Assembly (NCBI GenBank): GCA_001695595.3 | Contig: MBPM02000003.1 | Span: 1,426,001-1,490,000, forward strand | Direction of reading: 5' to 3' | Source: Plasmopara viticola | Lineage: Eukaryota > Oomycota > Peronosporomycetes > Peronosporales > Peronosporaceae | Length of the DNA: 64,000 bases | In this document: positions 33,191 to 45,704 of the stretch, one piece after another | Position numbering within the stretch: the stretch's first letter is position 1 | How the letters are laid out: every line of letters begins with the position of its first letter | Made by a program: the position numbers and the translations under genes | The notes under the pieces: generated by a model | The model's database searches: none | Seen by the model: the letters and a program-made list of their open reading frames with translations, nothing else | Told to the model about the DNA's origin: nothing

Positions 33191-36100
33191 AGGTTCGACG
33201 CATCGTATGGTTATGCTTTCTGGACAGGAGTGTCTCTGGATAGCAAAAAGAAGATATTTTACCAAAGCAAAATGAAAGCTGATCGAGCGATCTTCTAACT
33301 AGCCACACTCTAACATGACAAAACAAAGCTGTAGCTTTACAGAGAAACAAAAAAAATACGGATTTAGTCACAGCAACTGAGACACATCATGCATCGCATG
33401 AGTAGAATACTAGTGCTGCTGTGATCAGTTGTAAGAGTATCACTATAGCCACCTCGCAGAATTTGCTACTCCAGATCTCTCCTTCGTTGCGAACTGAACG
33501 TCGATTATCGCGAGACAAGCGCTATCCAAGAAATCGTCAGCAGGAAATGAGCTTGAAAGCGTTGAAGCTTCCTAAGGCTTGGCAGCTCCAAGATCATCGT
33601 ACAAATGCCTCAGTGCGCGAAGTGTCGAAAGGATGTATGGCGACATGTACGTCCTTAGATGCAAAAGAGCCACAACTAAACGTATACTCGCTCTTGTGAA
33701 GTGCTGGGACGATGCGATGGCGCCCCGGGTCATTTCCATCGCATCATGTGCCGATTCAATTTCATTAATCCATTGTTGAAGCAAATTCGAATTAAATTGG
33801 GTTTAGACGACACTGAAGCTGTAGCAGCGTGATTTAAAGCGGACACTGGAGTAGGACCTTTCATTGCGTTCGGTAACCATAAAAAAAATTTGAGCCGATG
33901 TTTGTTAAAGCCCACAAATATATGTCGCACTTGTCTTAAGTCGCACGAAAAGACACCAAGACAGTGTTTGTAATCGATGGAAATGGCGACGATAACGCTG
34001 ATATTGGCGTAGGTGTGACTTTCATATCGAATTTAGTAGTGACGTGCAATCACAACTTGACTTTAGCGAGAAGCTGGCAAGATTTTAGGGCCTTGTTTCG
34101 CAATGCTAAGCTGGTCATCGCGCTTATTGTTCCAGTTGATTTATGGCACCATGGAGCTGAAGCCAGTTGATCCGAAAAACCACGTTCTGATATTGAGTTG
34201 ACATCTATGTCACTAGGATTGGAAGGACCGAGCTTAAATATTACTGCGCCAACAGGCAATCAAGCGTTTTATTATGTTGATCACAAAAAAGGTCTTAATA
34301 ACAGACAGTTGAACCCTAATTTATATGCTATAAGCTCAGGTTAATACTTATTTTCAATCTTCCAATTGCAGAGAGGCACTACATTTATAAAGGTACTGAG
34401 AGCCGACACAATCAACTTGCTCTAGCATACGCCGGCCCGATTATTTGCAAAGAAGCTCCGATGACGATTTGAAAGCATGTAAAGATGTAGATCGTCCACT
34501 CGGGGTACACTGGGCAACAATCCGGGGACGACAAAGTCGGGGTCGAAGACGAGGATGAACGAATGAAGGAAATTTCGCGGTGAGCGACGTCATTGTTAAC
34601 ATGGTCAAGGAAGTGGAGAGCGAGTGGATCACCCTGATGAAAGACGTGAACTTGCTGTTTGTATGTTTCTCGGTGTGCTTGCTTTTGGTTGTGTTTCTCT
34701 TTTTGTGTACAATTATCTTGACTCGACCATACCCGTCTAGCTCAGTTGAAAGTTGTCATGTATTTAATCTTTACACAACATATACCTTCTCGACTTGGCT
34801 AGGAATTCTACATTTACGCTTTTGATTTGAACTTTCTATTTTGTCTTGTTATTATCTTATTCTTGACCGGGGTCGAAAATGTTTCGCTTGGGGCCGTCCC
34901 TGAACAAAAAGTCCGTACAAGGTGGTATCAGCGTTCTTTTAAGTCATCGTGTATTGAAATTTTCTTCTTTATGTTTGCTGAAAAGCTTTTTTGGCTAATT
35001 TTGAGCAAAAGAAACTTGCTGTCCTTTTAATTACGTTCGACTGACTGACTGCAAAGTCAGATGTATGGGAAGGTTGATATCGTATATCTACGAGGAAAAT
35101 TTTTGCGTCTCTAAGATCCTCGCACCGGCTGCCATTCTTCCGGGCGGACCTCTCTTTTCTGCCAATACACAAGCGAAAACACCGCGGAAGGCTGTCAGCC
35201 TTTTCGCATTACGCTTGAAGTGGATGAGAGATAATATGAATTGAACCAGTCGCTTATGTGCACTTCTAACAGGTATTGAATTGTATGTTGACAGAAGAAT
35301 TGTATGCTTACAACGTTTTATACATCTACTCAGCTGTCAAACGAAGTCGATGTGGCTTTAATAGGTCTAGATGCTTTATCAATACCATATGATCGAGCAG
35401 CAACAATCTTGAGATCACGACGGATGAGCGCTTTGCAAGCCTTACAAACAAAATGCATTAACAATGCTGTGACGCAAAGACTGAATCAGCGATAGCTTTG
35501 GAACGACGTGAGTGATGAAAAAGATAAAAGCAGCTTTTTAATGGCTGAAGCTCAGCACACCGTCATTTGAAGAAAAAAATCCATAGGAGCTGACTTCCAA
35601 GAAGACATGATGATGCGGAGCTTGGTTTCAACGACACAACCTCTTGACCACCTTCGAGCGAGAGCCACGACTTTCGATATGAAGGCATTTTTACAACCTG
35701 AAACTACTGAGATCTGATAGCTGCTATTTTGACGACGCAATATCTAGACCATCTAATAGCGTGAATCATTTCTTCTCGATATAAGGGTGTTTCGGTCGCC
35801 AACGTTCAACTTATATTGATAAAAGCAATAAAACAGATTTTTACTTCAAGTATCACTTCGGACCAGCGCGACGTGGCGGATAGAGAATTCATTTCACAAA
35901 TGCATACATAAAAAACGCGTTTGCATACGATCTCAAAGGACTTAAGCAATTAGATATACAAGTTATGAAATGGGGAAGCAGAGACCGTGTTAAGTGCGTG
36001 GTAGAACGGGTGAAGTCGTTAAAGTAAGCAACTTTTCACGCTCAATTAATCGGAGGTTAATGGCTAAGCAGTACTATGTTTTGATTGAATCCCCCACTTG

Positions 36101-39100
36101 TCGTCGAGCTCGAAAATGTTCTTTCGACTCAAACTAGTGCTTTTAAGGCAGAAAGTGCTAGGACAAACTTGAAAGCAAGATCGATCCTGTTGATACTTGC
36201 TTTTTTATTTAGATCTCGTCAACACTTTCGTTTTCAATAAGTTTATCGCTATCAGCAGCAAGGCTGAGATTTTAAAAGAGATGATTTTAGAGATCCGTTC
36301 AATGGGTTGGCTGACAAGTTGATTACCCTGTAGGCTCCATTCTAGATTTTTGTCCGCCATCGCGACCATGCTTTTGGGGATAGCGACACTATTATTTCTG
36401 AGGTTATCCGCAAAAATAAGCATGAAATCAACTCTCATAAGACTAACAACACGTGCGTTTTTAAAAGCATCGCTCGGCACACATTCTAGAGCTCCAAGAA
36501 GGGTCCTCGCAGAATCCAGGCTCAAATGGTGGATGCTTTTAAATTCTACTGCAATTGTAAAGATGTTGAGCTTGGTCTAGAAGCTTCAAGGCCATTGACC
36601 TACAACACTTGAACGAGGTCGATGATCGACTTTATCTCGTTATAAATGTTCATAAAATGGAAGTAGCTTCAGAAGATGTGGAATACATTCGAAGATCGGA
36701 CAAGGGGATAAGGCTATAGATATATTGTCGCACGTAATTCACGCTCTTCGTATCGATATTTTTGGTCTAAGCATCAATATTCTAAGTGTAAAAACATTTT
36801 TGCCTGAAATTCACAAGAAAAATCAGTGTAAGTTTGCAAGTATTGAATGTTTACTCGCTAAGCCAACTATGTACAAACCGGCTTAAAACACGATACGTTA
36901 ACTGCTTACGAAGTATTCCGTCATGCTCACCATTACATCGACCAATTCACTACCGCGACTCAACACGGGGAGAATTCTGTCTTAACGAACGAACACATTC
37001 CTTTGTCGGTATCAGTAGCTTACACTTTAACCGATGAGGTGTGTTGCTCTGAAAATGATGATCTAATGATGCTACTTACGAATATTATCAATTACCTTGG
37101 TGATGTATTCAAATTCAGCAGTAAAAAGTCAAGAAATTAATGTCGCTTCTACAAATACCATCAATGCTCATGGTATGACAGGTTCTAAAACTTCAGGAGT
37201 TAGTTTTGACAAGATCTGTAAGATGTCCGATGTGGAGTGCTGGATTGAAAAGAAAAGTATGCCAACTTCTTTGACTATCACCGCAGTCTTGGTTTAGGTA
37301 AGCAAACTTTAACACTTGCACGCCAAACATTAGTCCGCTATAATTGGCAGGATCTATCAAGGAGCTAAAGTGTGCGTCGCCTGGTTAACATCTAAATGGT
37401 CTTGGGGTTCTCACACTCGCTTTTACATGTGAGGCCATGAATATATTTATTGAACATAAAGACGTTATCTCTCAGTGCTTAGTAGTAAATCATGTGTCTT
37501 CAGAAGTACACTACCTACAGAATCTTTCAGCCAGGTGCAACGGCTCAAGCTGGGCTTGCAGGACCCGTTATTTCTCAGAGCAGACCGTCTAATCGCTCAT
37601 AGCAATGCAGCTACAATTGCTATCGAGGGGCTATTTACTTAACTTTGGCATCTTTTTCTGCGTTGAAAGTCGCATCAAAGGCCCTTAATTGGAGTCCACT
37701 TTTATATTTGTCGCCAAACGAACTTTTAATCAAGCCTGCTCAGGATCTGTCTTGCATCGGCAAGCACATTATGTTTGCCAGGCTTGCATTTAGCACAAAA
37801 GTTGTAATCTGCACGATTTGACAGCCATCATGCCATTCTTTGTGCCTTGTGGGCGCATTTACCGTTGACTCGAGGGATGTATGGTCTTTCTAGATCACAG
37901 AGGCACACGTTTTAAATATGCGATAAAATTTTACGATCGCGTACTTTATTATCTCTTAATTCTTAACATAATTGAAACCGTTCCGATCAGTATCGCCGAG
38001 TTGAAAAAAAATACTGTTCAAGTCAGTCTTCGCGCGCAGCCGATGACGTAGTTGCTAGCGTCACAAACGACGATAAACGACTTAATCTTGTCCGGAAAAT
38101 GCGAGAGCCTGATGGAAGCTTTGGGTGATGCTATCTCTTACAGTTTTTTCAGCACACAGTTTTTGTACAAATAATAAGATAGGCCTCTAATTTGACATCT
38201 TTTTCAATGACTGAACTGGCTTTCTATGGCCATGGGCAGTTATGACTGCATGCAAAGAAGTCAAGGATTATGATCTCCTTCGACATTTGTCAAGGTTGAC
38301 ATAACGTTTAACGGTCTTCATGACCCCAGAACTTTGCCACAAATGGTCTAAATGGGTCTCTAGTACCGAGCGATTCTTTACAGACTAACTTTAGACAAAT
38401 ATACAAATAAATAAGTCTGGGTGAGCGCAGTAAGGACCAAACGGATTTAGAAAAATGAACTGAATGACGCTGAGACATTCCATAGCCCTTGTGGCATTAG
38501 CAGCTAGTCTCATGGCTTGGCTTTAAGCCGTGTAAGATTATTAGTATCCATCAACCAGATCTAATTTGCTGTGTAACATCCACTCAGAGATGTCGCTAAG
38601 GAGCAAGTTTTCATTGATTTAGGTGCTTGGGCAAAAAAATTGCTGTCCAGCTCAAATTTTTGAGCGCATGAACCATTCGTTGCTTTCAAGTCAGCGTGCA
38701 GATATTCCAGATCGTGCGCAGTAGTATCTTTGTTTTCTCGGCGAAGAAAGCACTACTCAGCTCCTTCTGCTCAGGTGGCGATGGCCATTGCCTTGTGGCA
38801 CAGCACGAGATCAAACTTGTGCCTTACCTATTTTTTCGATGAGAGTTGCGATGGTGAATCACAGGATATCGCATTTAGTTATATTTGTATATACCAAATT
38901 CTTAAGATATCTGAGCGCAATTTACGCTGGAAATAAATCTCTTTTTATCACACACACTTGTAGATCAGCTCCGAATCGCACCCCCTTGTTCCATTTTAGC
39001 GGAGCTACAGTGCCTACTTTTGATAATTTATCAATACAAAAATGTGATTCACTAGATCTTGCCGACCTACGCTACCAGCGAGCAAGACTTTGTCACCCAC

Positions 39101-42100
39101 ACATAATGCTCGAATACCCGCACTTAATAGTAAGTTGTTACTAAGCGTGTATTGTGAGCCTATGTTACCGTCAAGCCATCTTGGTCACTCGCAGTTGTTT
39201 AATCAATATTCTCTACCTGTGAAGCTATGTCACTCACATTTAGATAGCTAATGTAATCGTCTCTCATCGGTGTTATTAGCGAAACTTGGTTGTCTGCTAA
39301 GAATTCCTAAATATTTTTCTGACTACCATCAACATTTTGTTACGCAGCGAAGTCTAACGAAATCTGAAACGGGTTTGCGGTTCATCGTACACTTGCGACC
39401 TTAACTAACAAATCATTGCTACTCTTTCTCTTATCTACAGCCTCTAGCTAAGTTTCTACGATTTTTAAAATCTCTCACCCATCATATGAATTTGGATAAA
39501 GGCCCTCCGCCTCTACTGCCGGTCAGTGATTTCCTAGCTTTGAAATTACGGCTTTCACCGCCCACAATTTTAAATCTTGAGGCGAGACGAACGTCCGCTT
39601 CATCAGCTCCTTTCAGACAAAAACTAAGTTACCGCAGTCTAGCCAGAAGATTTTGCTAGGCCCATTCGAACTAGACCCGAGTCAAGATGTCACGAAAACG
39701 TCAACAACTTTTGCTGTAACTTTTACAGCCTAGAGCTAATCAAGATTCGATTATCTGGTGCTATGAGGCTGTCATTTGTCGCATGATGTATCAGGTATAA
39801 AGAAGAAGTCTGATCTGCCGCAATCCAATGAGCAAAAATTAAATAGCAGGCGTTTTCTTACATGCTGACAAGCTATTCGTGACGCTCAAAACAAGTGGAT
39901 GAAGGTGCTTCGACAATTTCAAATTCAGTTGATAGGCATTTTTTGCGAGACAAACGTATCAAGCAAAAAAGCGGCCGGATGAGTGACTGCTGTACTTCTT
40001 ACACCACTTAAACGTCGTATTATAAAAGTCGAGACAAACACGCAAGCCGGATAATGTTAATAATGCCATAAATATGTAGATTGGTTAGTCTAGATGTGAA
40101 CGATATCGTATAAATAATAACCATTGAAAGACTTCCGGTCGCTTTTAATCTTCAAAAGTTGTCGCTGCGAGCTAGCACGCAAAAAAAATCACAGGCAAAT
40201 TTCATTTCGATCAAAAATGCTCACCAATGGCTTCCTGGAAGAGAAAGAGGCACTATTGGAGACGCTAATCACTCTTAGATTTAAGTGACGAGGATATTGG
40301 ATGTGGTCGTTGAGTCCATAAATTGTGAAGTGTTGATTACAACCGGGACGATCTTCATTCGCCAAACCCAGTGCCAACCCCCAGTGGGTATTTGCTGTCA
40401 TGATGGCGGGAACGCAAGTAATTACTGCATGCTAGCCATCTTCAAGCGAATGGTTTTTGCCGAAAATTCACAATATAGGTCGATTACGGGCGTGAGAAAA
40501 GAAACAGATCGCTTTATTGCACGAGCAAGCATGCAAAAAGAAAGAGTTTCGTTAGTGAGGCAAATTCACTGACAGGATTGAGGCACGTGGATAAAGTTAA
40601 CAGCAAAGAGATAATACCACGCACAATTAAGCAGACGCTAACTTAGAAGCACTCTCACTGTGGCCCACGCCGCCATCATACTTTGCTGAAAGCTGATCGT
40701 CTATCAGCGCTACAATCAATGAATTTTCTTTGCAAGTCGAGCCCTCGGCGAGATCCATGACGCCAGAAATTGCCGGACGAAAGATTGTAATACGTTCATC
40801 CTCTAGTTATACAGCCTATGCAAGCACTTATGCAGGCTGCAATATAATTCTGTCACGAGAAGACGCTCTCAAGGATGGAAGCCAGGACCACATGAGCTCA
40901 CTAAAATCTATATCTATCATACATCAAAAAGGACGATTAGCTTTGCAAAAGCTGAGACTGATCGATAAACTTTGTGGACTTCATATTGCTGCTGCGAAAA
41001 ATATAAATTTCGACGATTTTGCCGGAGCTGGCTCAGTTATGGTGCTGATTTCTCACCTAGAGATTTGCGTGGGTGCTCAAAGTATTACCCATTAGGTAGC
41101 TTGTTTTAACGAGGCAAGACAGGAAAAAGACTAACAATGTAAAGATAGACAACTCTGCCGAGGTATGTACTCTAGATGCCAAAAACTAGACTAATGTTTA
41201 AAAATTGTGAACTTTCTGACAGTTATAGCGCTGCTGTCGCAAGATCGTGACGGTTTTTTTCCAGACATTTGTTGTTAGTGGGAAGAACTGGTATGTGACG
41301 TATTACGCAGGATTGAAGTGCACTTTGCTGACTTCCTCGTGTACTATTTTTACGGCCAGACCAGCAAAATCGTGGAACAAGACGGTATTTTTGGCGTAGA
41401 CGTTAGCGAATCGATCGAAAATCGCCTAGATCCGCTCGATAAAATGATGTGATTTTTCGATGGTCATCGCACTGTACAGGGAGCGCGTGTAAAGGGTCAC
41501 ACCAAAATTAGTCGAAGTATCACTGCGATTGAGACACTCACGTAAAGTGCTAGGTCCCTACAGCGATTATTTGGTGCAAAAGAAGTCCTGATAATCGCGA
41601 GCGTCAGCGATCGTACAACGTGTTTCCTGACCATAATTCTTATTAAGGAACACGGCTGACCACCTGAACAAGGCGACATGATCTCGTCACCTGAGAATCA
41701 CGATGCCAAGACGGTAAGCGAAAGTTACGTCTTTAGGCTGTCACCGACATTACAGGCGAGGAGACGTTAAAAACGCAGCGGCGAGGGTATTGCGATAACT
41801 CTCTCATCCCAGTGCTCAACTGAATAGTGCAGACTGCTTTATGCTCATACTGGTATTTTAATAGTCATCGAATAGCGAGTGGGGTATACGTATTGTGGTA
41901 CGTGTCATTGTGGTTCTTAAGTGGAGATACGATCTTGCTGTTTGTTCCCTATATGCTTAACATGTTGCTCTTTCGTCACGTTTCTTCCCATCAAAGGGTG
42001 TGGTGGGGAGTATACCCATGATGTCAAACCTGTTTGTTACTGATAACCTGCATATATCAAATTAAAGTTTATATTAATTTCTAGCAGAGTGTCTGCCCCA

Positions 42101-42108
42101 CCAAAGTA
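33191..42108. other. Gene-poor stretch, 8.9 kb, inside the spacer
   Basis: No gene recognised. Only short frames, AT-rich, on both strands. Two places look like decayed coding DNA: 40730-41095 plus (121 codons, from MQVEPSARSMTPEIAGRK) and about 41285-41660 plus, where EELVCDVLRRIEVHFADFLV and KIVEQDGIFGVDVSESIENR run on through stops. A minus frame at 36205-36525 (SARTLLGALECVPSDAFKNA) is also protein-like. A small plus frame at 34580-34825 has one hydrophobic segment. None matches a family I know. It separates arm A from the housekeeping block. Confidence 0.5.
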
Positions 42109-44004
42109 GTGAGTGGTTCACATCCAGCTCAACTGACCACCGAGTGCCCCAACATGAGCCATATCTTGCACGCCGTGTCCACAAGCTCGCAAGCGTCTCT
42201 AGTGCCCATCAAACGCGCACTGCTCTCTGTTTCCGACAAAACAGGCGTCGTGGAACTAGCCACGTTCCTGTCAAAGCACGGCGTCGAGCTACTGTCTACG
42301 GGTGGCACGGCTAAAGCGCTGCGCGATGCTAAGCTGCACGTAATCGATGTATCATCGTACACAGGCTCACCCGAGATCATGGACGGTCGCGTCAAGACGT
42401 TGCACCCAAAAATCCACGGCGCTCTCTTGGGTGTGCGTGGTAACGCGCAGCACGCGGCAGACATGGCGGCCAATGGCATCCAAAACATCGATCTGGTGGT
42501 ACTTAATTTGTACGCATTTGACGCCGCCGTGGCCAAGGGCGGTGACTTTGACACGTGTATCGAGAACATTGACATTGGTGGCCCTTCCATGCTGCGCTCG
42601 TCGGCGAAGAATCACCAAGCCGTCGTCATTTGCTCGAGCCCATCGCAATACCCGGCACTTGTCCACGAGCTGGAAAGCAACAAAGACTCGTTCAGTACCA
42701 CGATTGAGTTTCGCCGTAGCTGTGCCGCGGCAGCTTTCTCTCTCGCAGCTTCGTACGACTCGTCCATCTCGTCATGGCTTAATGGCCAGCTCGGCACGTC
42801 GGCGCCGACGGTCACGCGAGTGTACAAGAATGAATTCCCGCTTAAGTATGGGTGCAATCCGCATCAGATCCCGGCTGCAATTCTGAGTCGCGTTGGGAGC
42901 ACTCTACCGTTTCGGGTACGAAATGGTACCCCAGGGTACATTAATCTACTTGATGCTGCCAATGCCTATCAACTCGTACGTGAGCTTCGTCTGGCCTTAA
43001 ACCTTCCTGCCGCTGCTTCGTTCAAGCACGTGAGCCCTGCCGGTGCAGCAGTGGCTGTAGACCTGGAGAAAAGTCTCCACGCCGCGTACGAGGTCGGCAA
43101 CGTGGTGCTCACTCCACTTTCGCTGGCCTACTTGCGTGCTCGTAATGCTGATCCTCTGTCGTCGTTTGGCGACTTTGTTGCTGTCAGTGACAAGGTGGAC
43201 GAAGCCACAGCGTTGATTTTAAAGCGGGAAGTGAGTGACGGCATTATTGCGCCAGGTTACGAGCCAGCCGCTTATGAGATTCTCAAAGCCAAAAAAGGCG
43301 GGAAATTCATTGTGCTTGAAGCTGATCCGACGTTTGCGCTGCCGGACATTGAGTACCGTGAAGTGGCTGGGATCACGTTTGCCCAAAAACGCAACAGCGT
43401 CATTTTTTCGTCCGAAAAGCATCTCGCAGACGTGCAAACCTCGGGAGCGGGACCTCTTAGTGAGGCGAGGAAACGTGACCTTACGCTTGCTGCTATTACC
43501 CTCAAGTATACGCAGTCCAACTCGGTTGGGTATGCCAAGGACGGACAAATGATTGGAGTGGGCGCTGGCCAACAGTCGCGTGTGGACTGCGTCAAGCTTG
43601 CAGGGCGTAAAGTCGGTATTTGGCACCTGCGTCAACACCCCAAAGTCCAAGGTCTTGCGTTCAAGAGCAATGTCAAGCGCCAGGAGCGCGTAAATGCCCG
43701 TGTGCGTTACATTGAGGGGGACATGGCGCCTGCAGAGCTTAAAACGTTCCACGCGCTTTTTGAAACGATCCCGGCGCCGCTTACGACTGCAGAGAAGGAC
43801 GAGTTCCTCAAGACTTTGACGGACGTTAGCCTGGCGTCGGATGCTTTTTTTCCATTCCGTGACTCCATTGACCACGCGACAAAGCTCGGTGTCAAGTTTA
43901 TTACCCAACCCGGTGGAAGTACCCGTGATGCAGATGTTAAAGCTGCATGCGACGAGTTTGGGATCACGATGGCCTTTTCCAATCTTCGGCTTTTTCATCA
44001 TTAA
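42109..44004 (+). CDS. ATIC: Bifunctional AICAR transformylase / IMP cyclohydrolase
   Basis: Last two steps of purine synthesis: AICAR to FAICAR with 10-formyl-tetrahydrofolate, then closure to IMP. A single-exon frame of 631 residues; the ATG at 42154 would give 616, close to the usual ~590, and may be the true start. The N-terminal cyclohydrolase half shows ALLSVSDKTGVVELA, LLSTGGTAKALRDA, MDGRVKTLHPKIHGALLG and NLYAF. The transformylase half shows the catalytic Lys-His in FKHVSPAGAAVAVD and the conserved TQSNSVGYAKDGQMIGVG and QQSRVDC. All key residues that I can check are present. Convergent with the phosphatidylserine synthase gene, 175 bp apart. Confidence 0.96.
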   Translation: MSGSHPAQLTTECPNMSHILHAVSTSSQASLVPIKRALLSVSDKTGVVELATFLSKHGVELLSTGGTAKALRDAKLHVIDVSSYTGSPEIMDGRVKTLHPKIHGALLGVRGNAQHAADMAANGIQNIDLVVLNLYAFDAAVAKGGDFDTCIENIDIGGPSMLRSSAKNHQAVVICSSPSQYPALVHELESNKDSFSTTIEFRRSCAAAAFSLAASYDSSISSWLNGQLGTSAPTVTRVYKNEFPLKYGCNPHQIPAAILSRVGSTLPFRVRNGTPGYINLLDAANAYQLVRELRLALNLPAAASFKHVSPAGAAVAVDLEKSLHAAYEVGNVVLTPLSLAYLRARNADPLSSFGDFVAVSDKVDEATALILKREVSDGIIAPGYEPAAYEILKAKKGGKFIVLEADPTFALPDIEYREVAGITFAQKRNSVIFSSEKHLADVQTSGAGPLSEARKRDLTLAAITLKYTQSNSVGYAKDGQMIGVGAGQQSRVDCVKLAGRKVGIWHLRQHPKVQGLAFKSNVKRQERVNARVRYIEGDMAPAELKTFHALFETIPAPLTTAEKDEFLKTLTDVSLASDAFFPFRDSIDHATKLGVKFITQPGGSTRDADVKAACDEFGITMAFSNLRLFHH

Positions 44005-44179
44005 GTGTAGAGTAGATTTTGACGACTGGTGGTACTGTAGGGGGTACACTTATAATGAAACAGGCGTTTGCTCAAAATATTGTCCCGAATTACAGTACGA
44101 CGACTCTAATCCCGAGCCATGTTTGGTGGTGGCAACCATTTACAATTTAGTCTCTTCTTCCTCTCTATCCTCTTTGGTG

Positions 44180-45574
44180 CTACAGTGTCTTGTGCTTGTC
44201 GTCGTTTCGTGGCTCGTTAATGAACTTGAAGTAAACGGTCGAGCCAATCACGAGCACGGCAAAGATCGCTGTCCAGATAAGCTTGATATAGAGTGGAAAG
44301 GGTGCACTAAACATCCCTTGGCCATGCTTAATGATCACCAGCACCTCTGTCACTACAACAGCAATGCCCAACCACGCACGCGGACCAAGCTTCATCACTG
44401 GCATCTTCTTGCCTTCGTAATTCATTGTAAACGAACAGAAAATGTAATACTCTGCTACTGCATAGCTGCCAGCCGAGTACCAGATCGACAAGCGATAAAT
44501 GTTGACATTGCTGCTTGCAGGCACCCACAAGACCGTTTTTAAAAAGAACGAGTTGAGCATCATGATGGAAAGGATGGCAACCATTGACATGACGCGCCAG
44601 AACCGCTCTGCCGATCGAAAAATCTTCCAATCATACGCCATCCAATACGCGGGCGTAAATTGGGCCAATGCACGCTTAGCTTTCCCACTCAAGTGTGGGA
44701 TCTTTCGAATACCGACCCAATTGAAGTGACGCATTTCAAAGTAGCGGCAGATTTGGATCCCTAAATAAATCCCAGCGGCATTGCACGTGAAAATGTCGAA
44801 AAAGAGATGATCCCACCAACACTCGTTGAAATTTGCCAGCCAATGACTAAATGTGATTTCATAGAGCTCAAACATGACGCTTAGTATCCACGAAATCATC
44901 TTGCTACGCACCATGATTGCGCCTACAATCCAGCCAAAGAAATGCATAATGACAAACCGATCGAGTAAAGTGGCCTTGATGTTGGCAAAGTGGGAATCCG
45001 GGTTCTCAGGTGTGTATACTCTGCAATCCGAAGCATACGACGTCTCGGGGAGCTCAACGCCAAGACTCGCGTCAAACACTTTCATAAATTGACGGGCATC
45101 GTGTGTCTTTAAGAACAATAAGACAATCAAGACCATCTCGTAGAGAATGAAAATGCCCGTAAGTAGACGCCACACGATTGGGTGTGGACGCACAAAGTGG
45201 CCGTCGGGGAGCTGTAAACTACAATACGTGAGGAAAAAGAGGCACGAATACTTGACACCGCGCTTGATATCAGCTGCAAATTGGTCAATTGGATCATTCA
45301 TGGCCACCACAGATTCGTGAAATGCCGCATAGACAATCCAAAGCATCAATAAAAAGCCTGCAGTCAGCGTATGGGGACTGCTGATCCATTGGCTCTCATT
45401 GTCGTCGTCTACCTCCACTGTCTCCTCTAAACTCCACTTTCGATTCTCGTAATTGCTGCTTGAATCTGTGCCATACACTTCTGGGGCATCGTCCATATCG
45501 GAGTCGCGACGAGACCGAAGCACGGTACGCTGCGCCACCTCGTCCTCCATGGCATTTACTGGTAAAGGATTCAA
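44180..45574 (-). CDS. PTDSS: Phosphatidylserine synthase (base-exchange type)
   Basis: Single-exon membrane protein of 464 residues, animal-type PSS1/PSS2 family, which exchanges serine for the head group of phosphatidylcholine or phosphatidylethanolamine in the endoplasmic reticulum. The family block HFFGWIVGAIMVRSKMISW, then ELYEITFSHWLANFNECWWD and HLFFDIFTCNAAGIYLGI, is complete, with about eight to nine hydrophobic helices before and after. The N-terminus is a hydrophilic, acidic cytosolic tail. The C-terminus is charged (NEPRNDDKHKTL). A second in-frame Met lies eight codons downstream of the first. Which of the two base-exchange specificities it has cannot be told from sequence. Confidence 0.93.
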   Translation of the reverse strand: MNPLPVNAMEDEVAQRTVLRSRRDSDMDDAPEVYGTDSSSNYENRKWSLEETVEVDDDNESQWISSPHTLTAGFLLMLWIVYAAFHESVVAMNDPIDQFAADIKRGVKYSCLFFLTYCSLQLPDGHFVRPHPIVWRLLTGIFILYEMVLIVLLFLKTHDARQFMKVFDASLGVELPETSYASDCRVYTPENPDSHFANIKATLLDRFVIMHFFGWIVGAIMVRSKMISWILSVMFELYEITFSHWLANFNECWWDHLFFDIFTCNAAGIYLGIQICRYFEMRHFNWVGIRKIPHLSGKAKRALAQFTPAYWMAYDWKIFRSAERFWRVMSMVAILSIMMLNSFFLKTVLWVPASSNVNIYRLSIWYSAGSYAVAEYYIFCSFTMNYEGKKMPVMKLGPRAWLGIAVVVTEVLVIIKHGQGMFSAPFPLYIKLIWTAIFAVLVIGSTVYFKFINEPRNDDKHKTL

Positions 45575-45704
45575 TAATATATGGGAAATGTTACGGTATT
45601 CTATTGGTAAAAGCGCTAATAGTCTAAGTTTATACTCTTATAGTGCTGTAAAGGTTTTATTAATCTGAATAGCTATGATCATATCGATATCACAAACGCA
45701 GTGC

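Noticed and set aside
33421..33699. Candidate RXLR effector because of RTERRLSRDKRYPR
   Set aside because: No Arg-x-Leu-Arg motif and no secretion signal at the N-terminus.
43219..44049. 276-codon minus-strand frame antisense to ATIC
   Set aside because: It lies wholly inside the conserved ATIC coding sequence; it is a shadow of a real gene.
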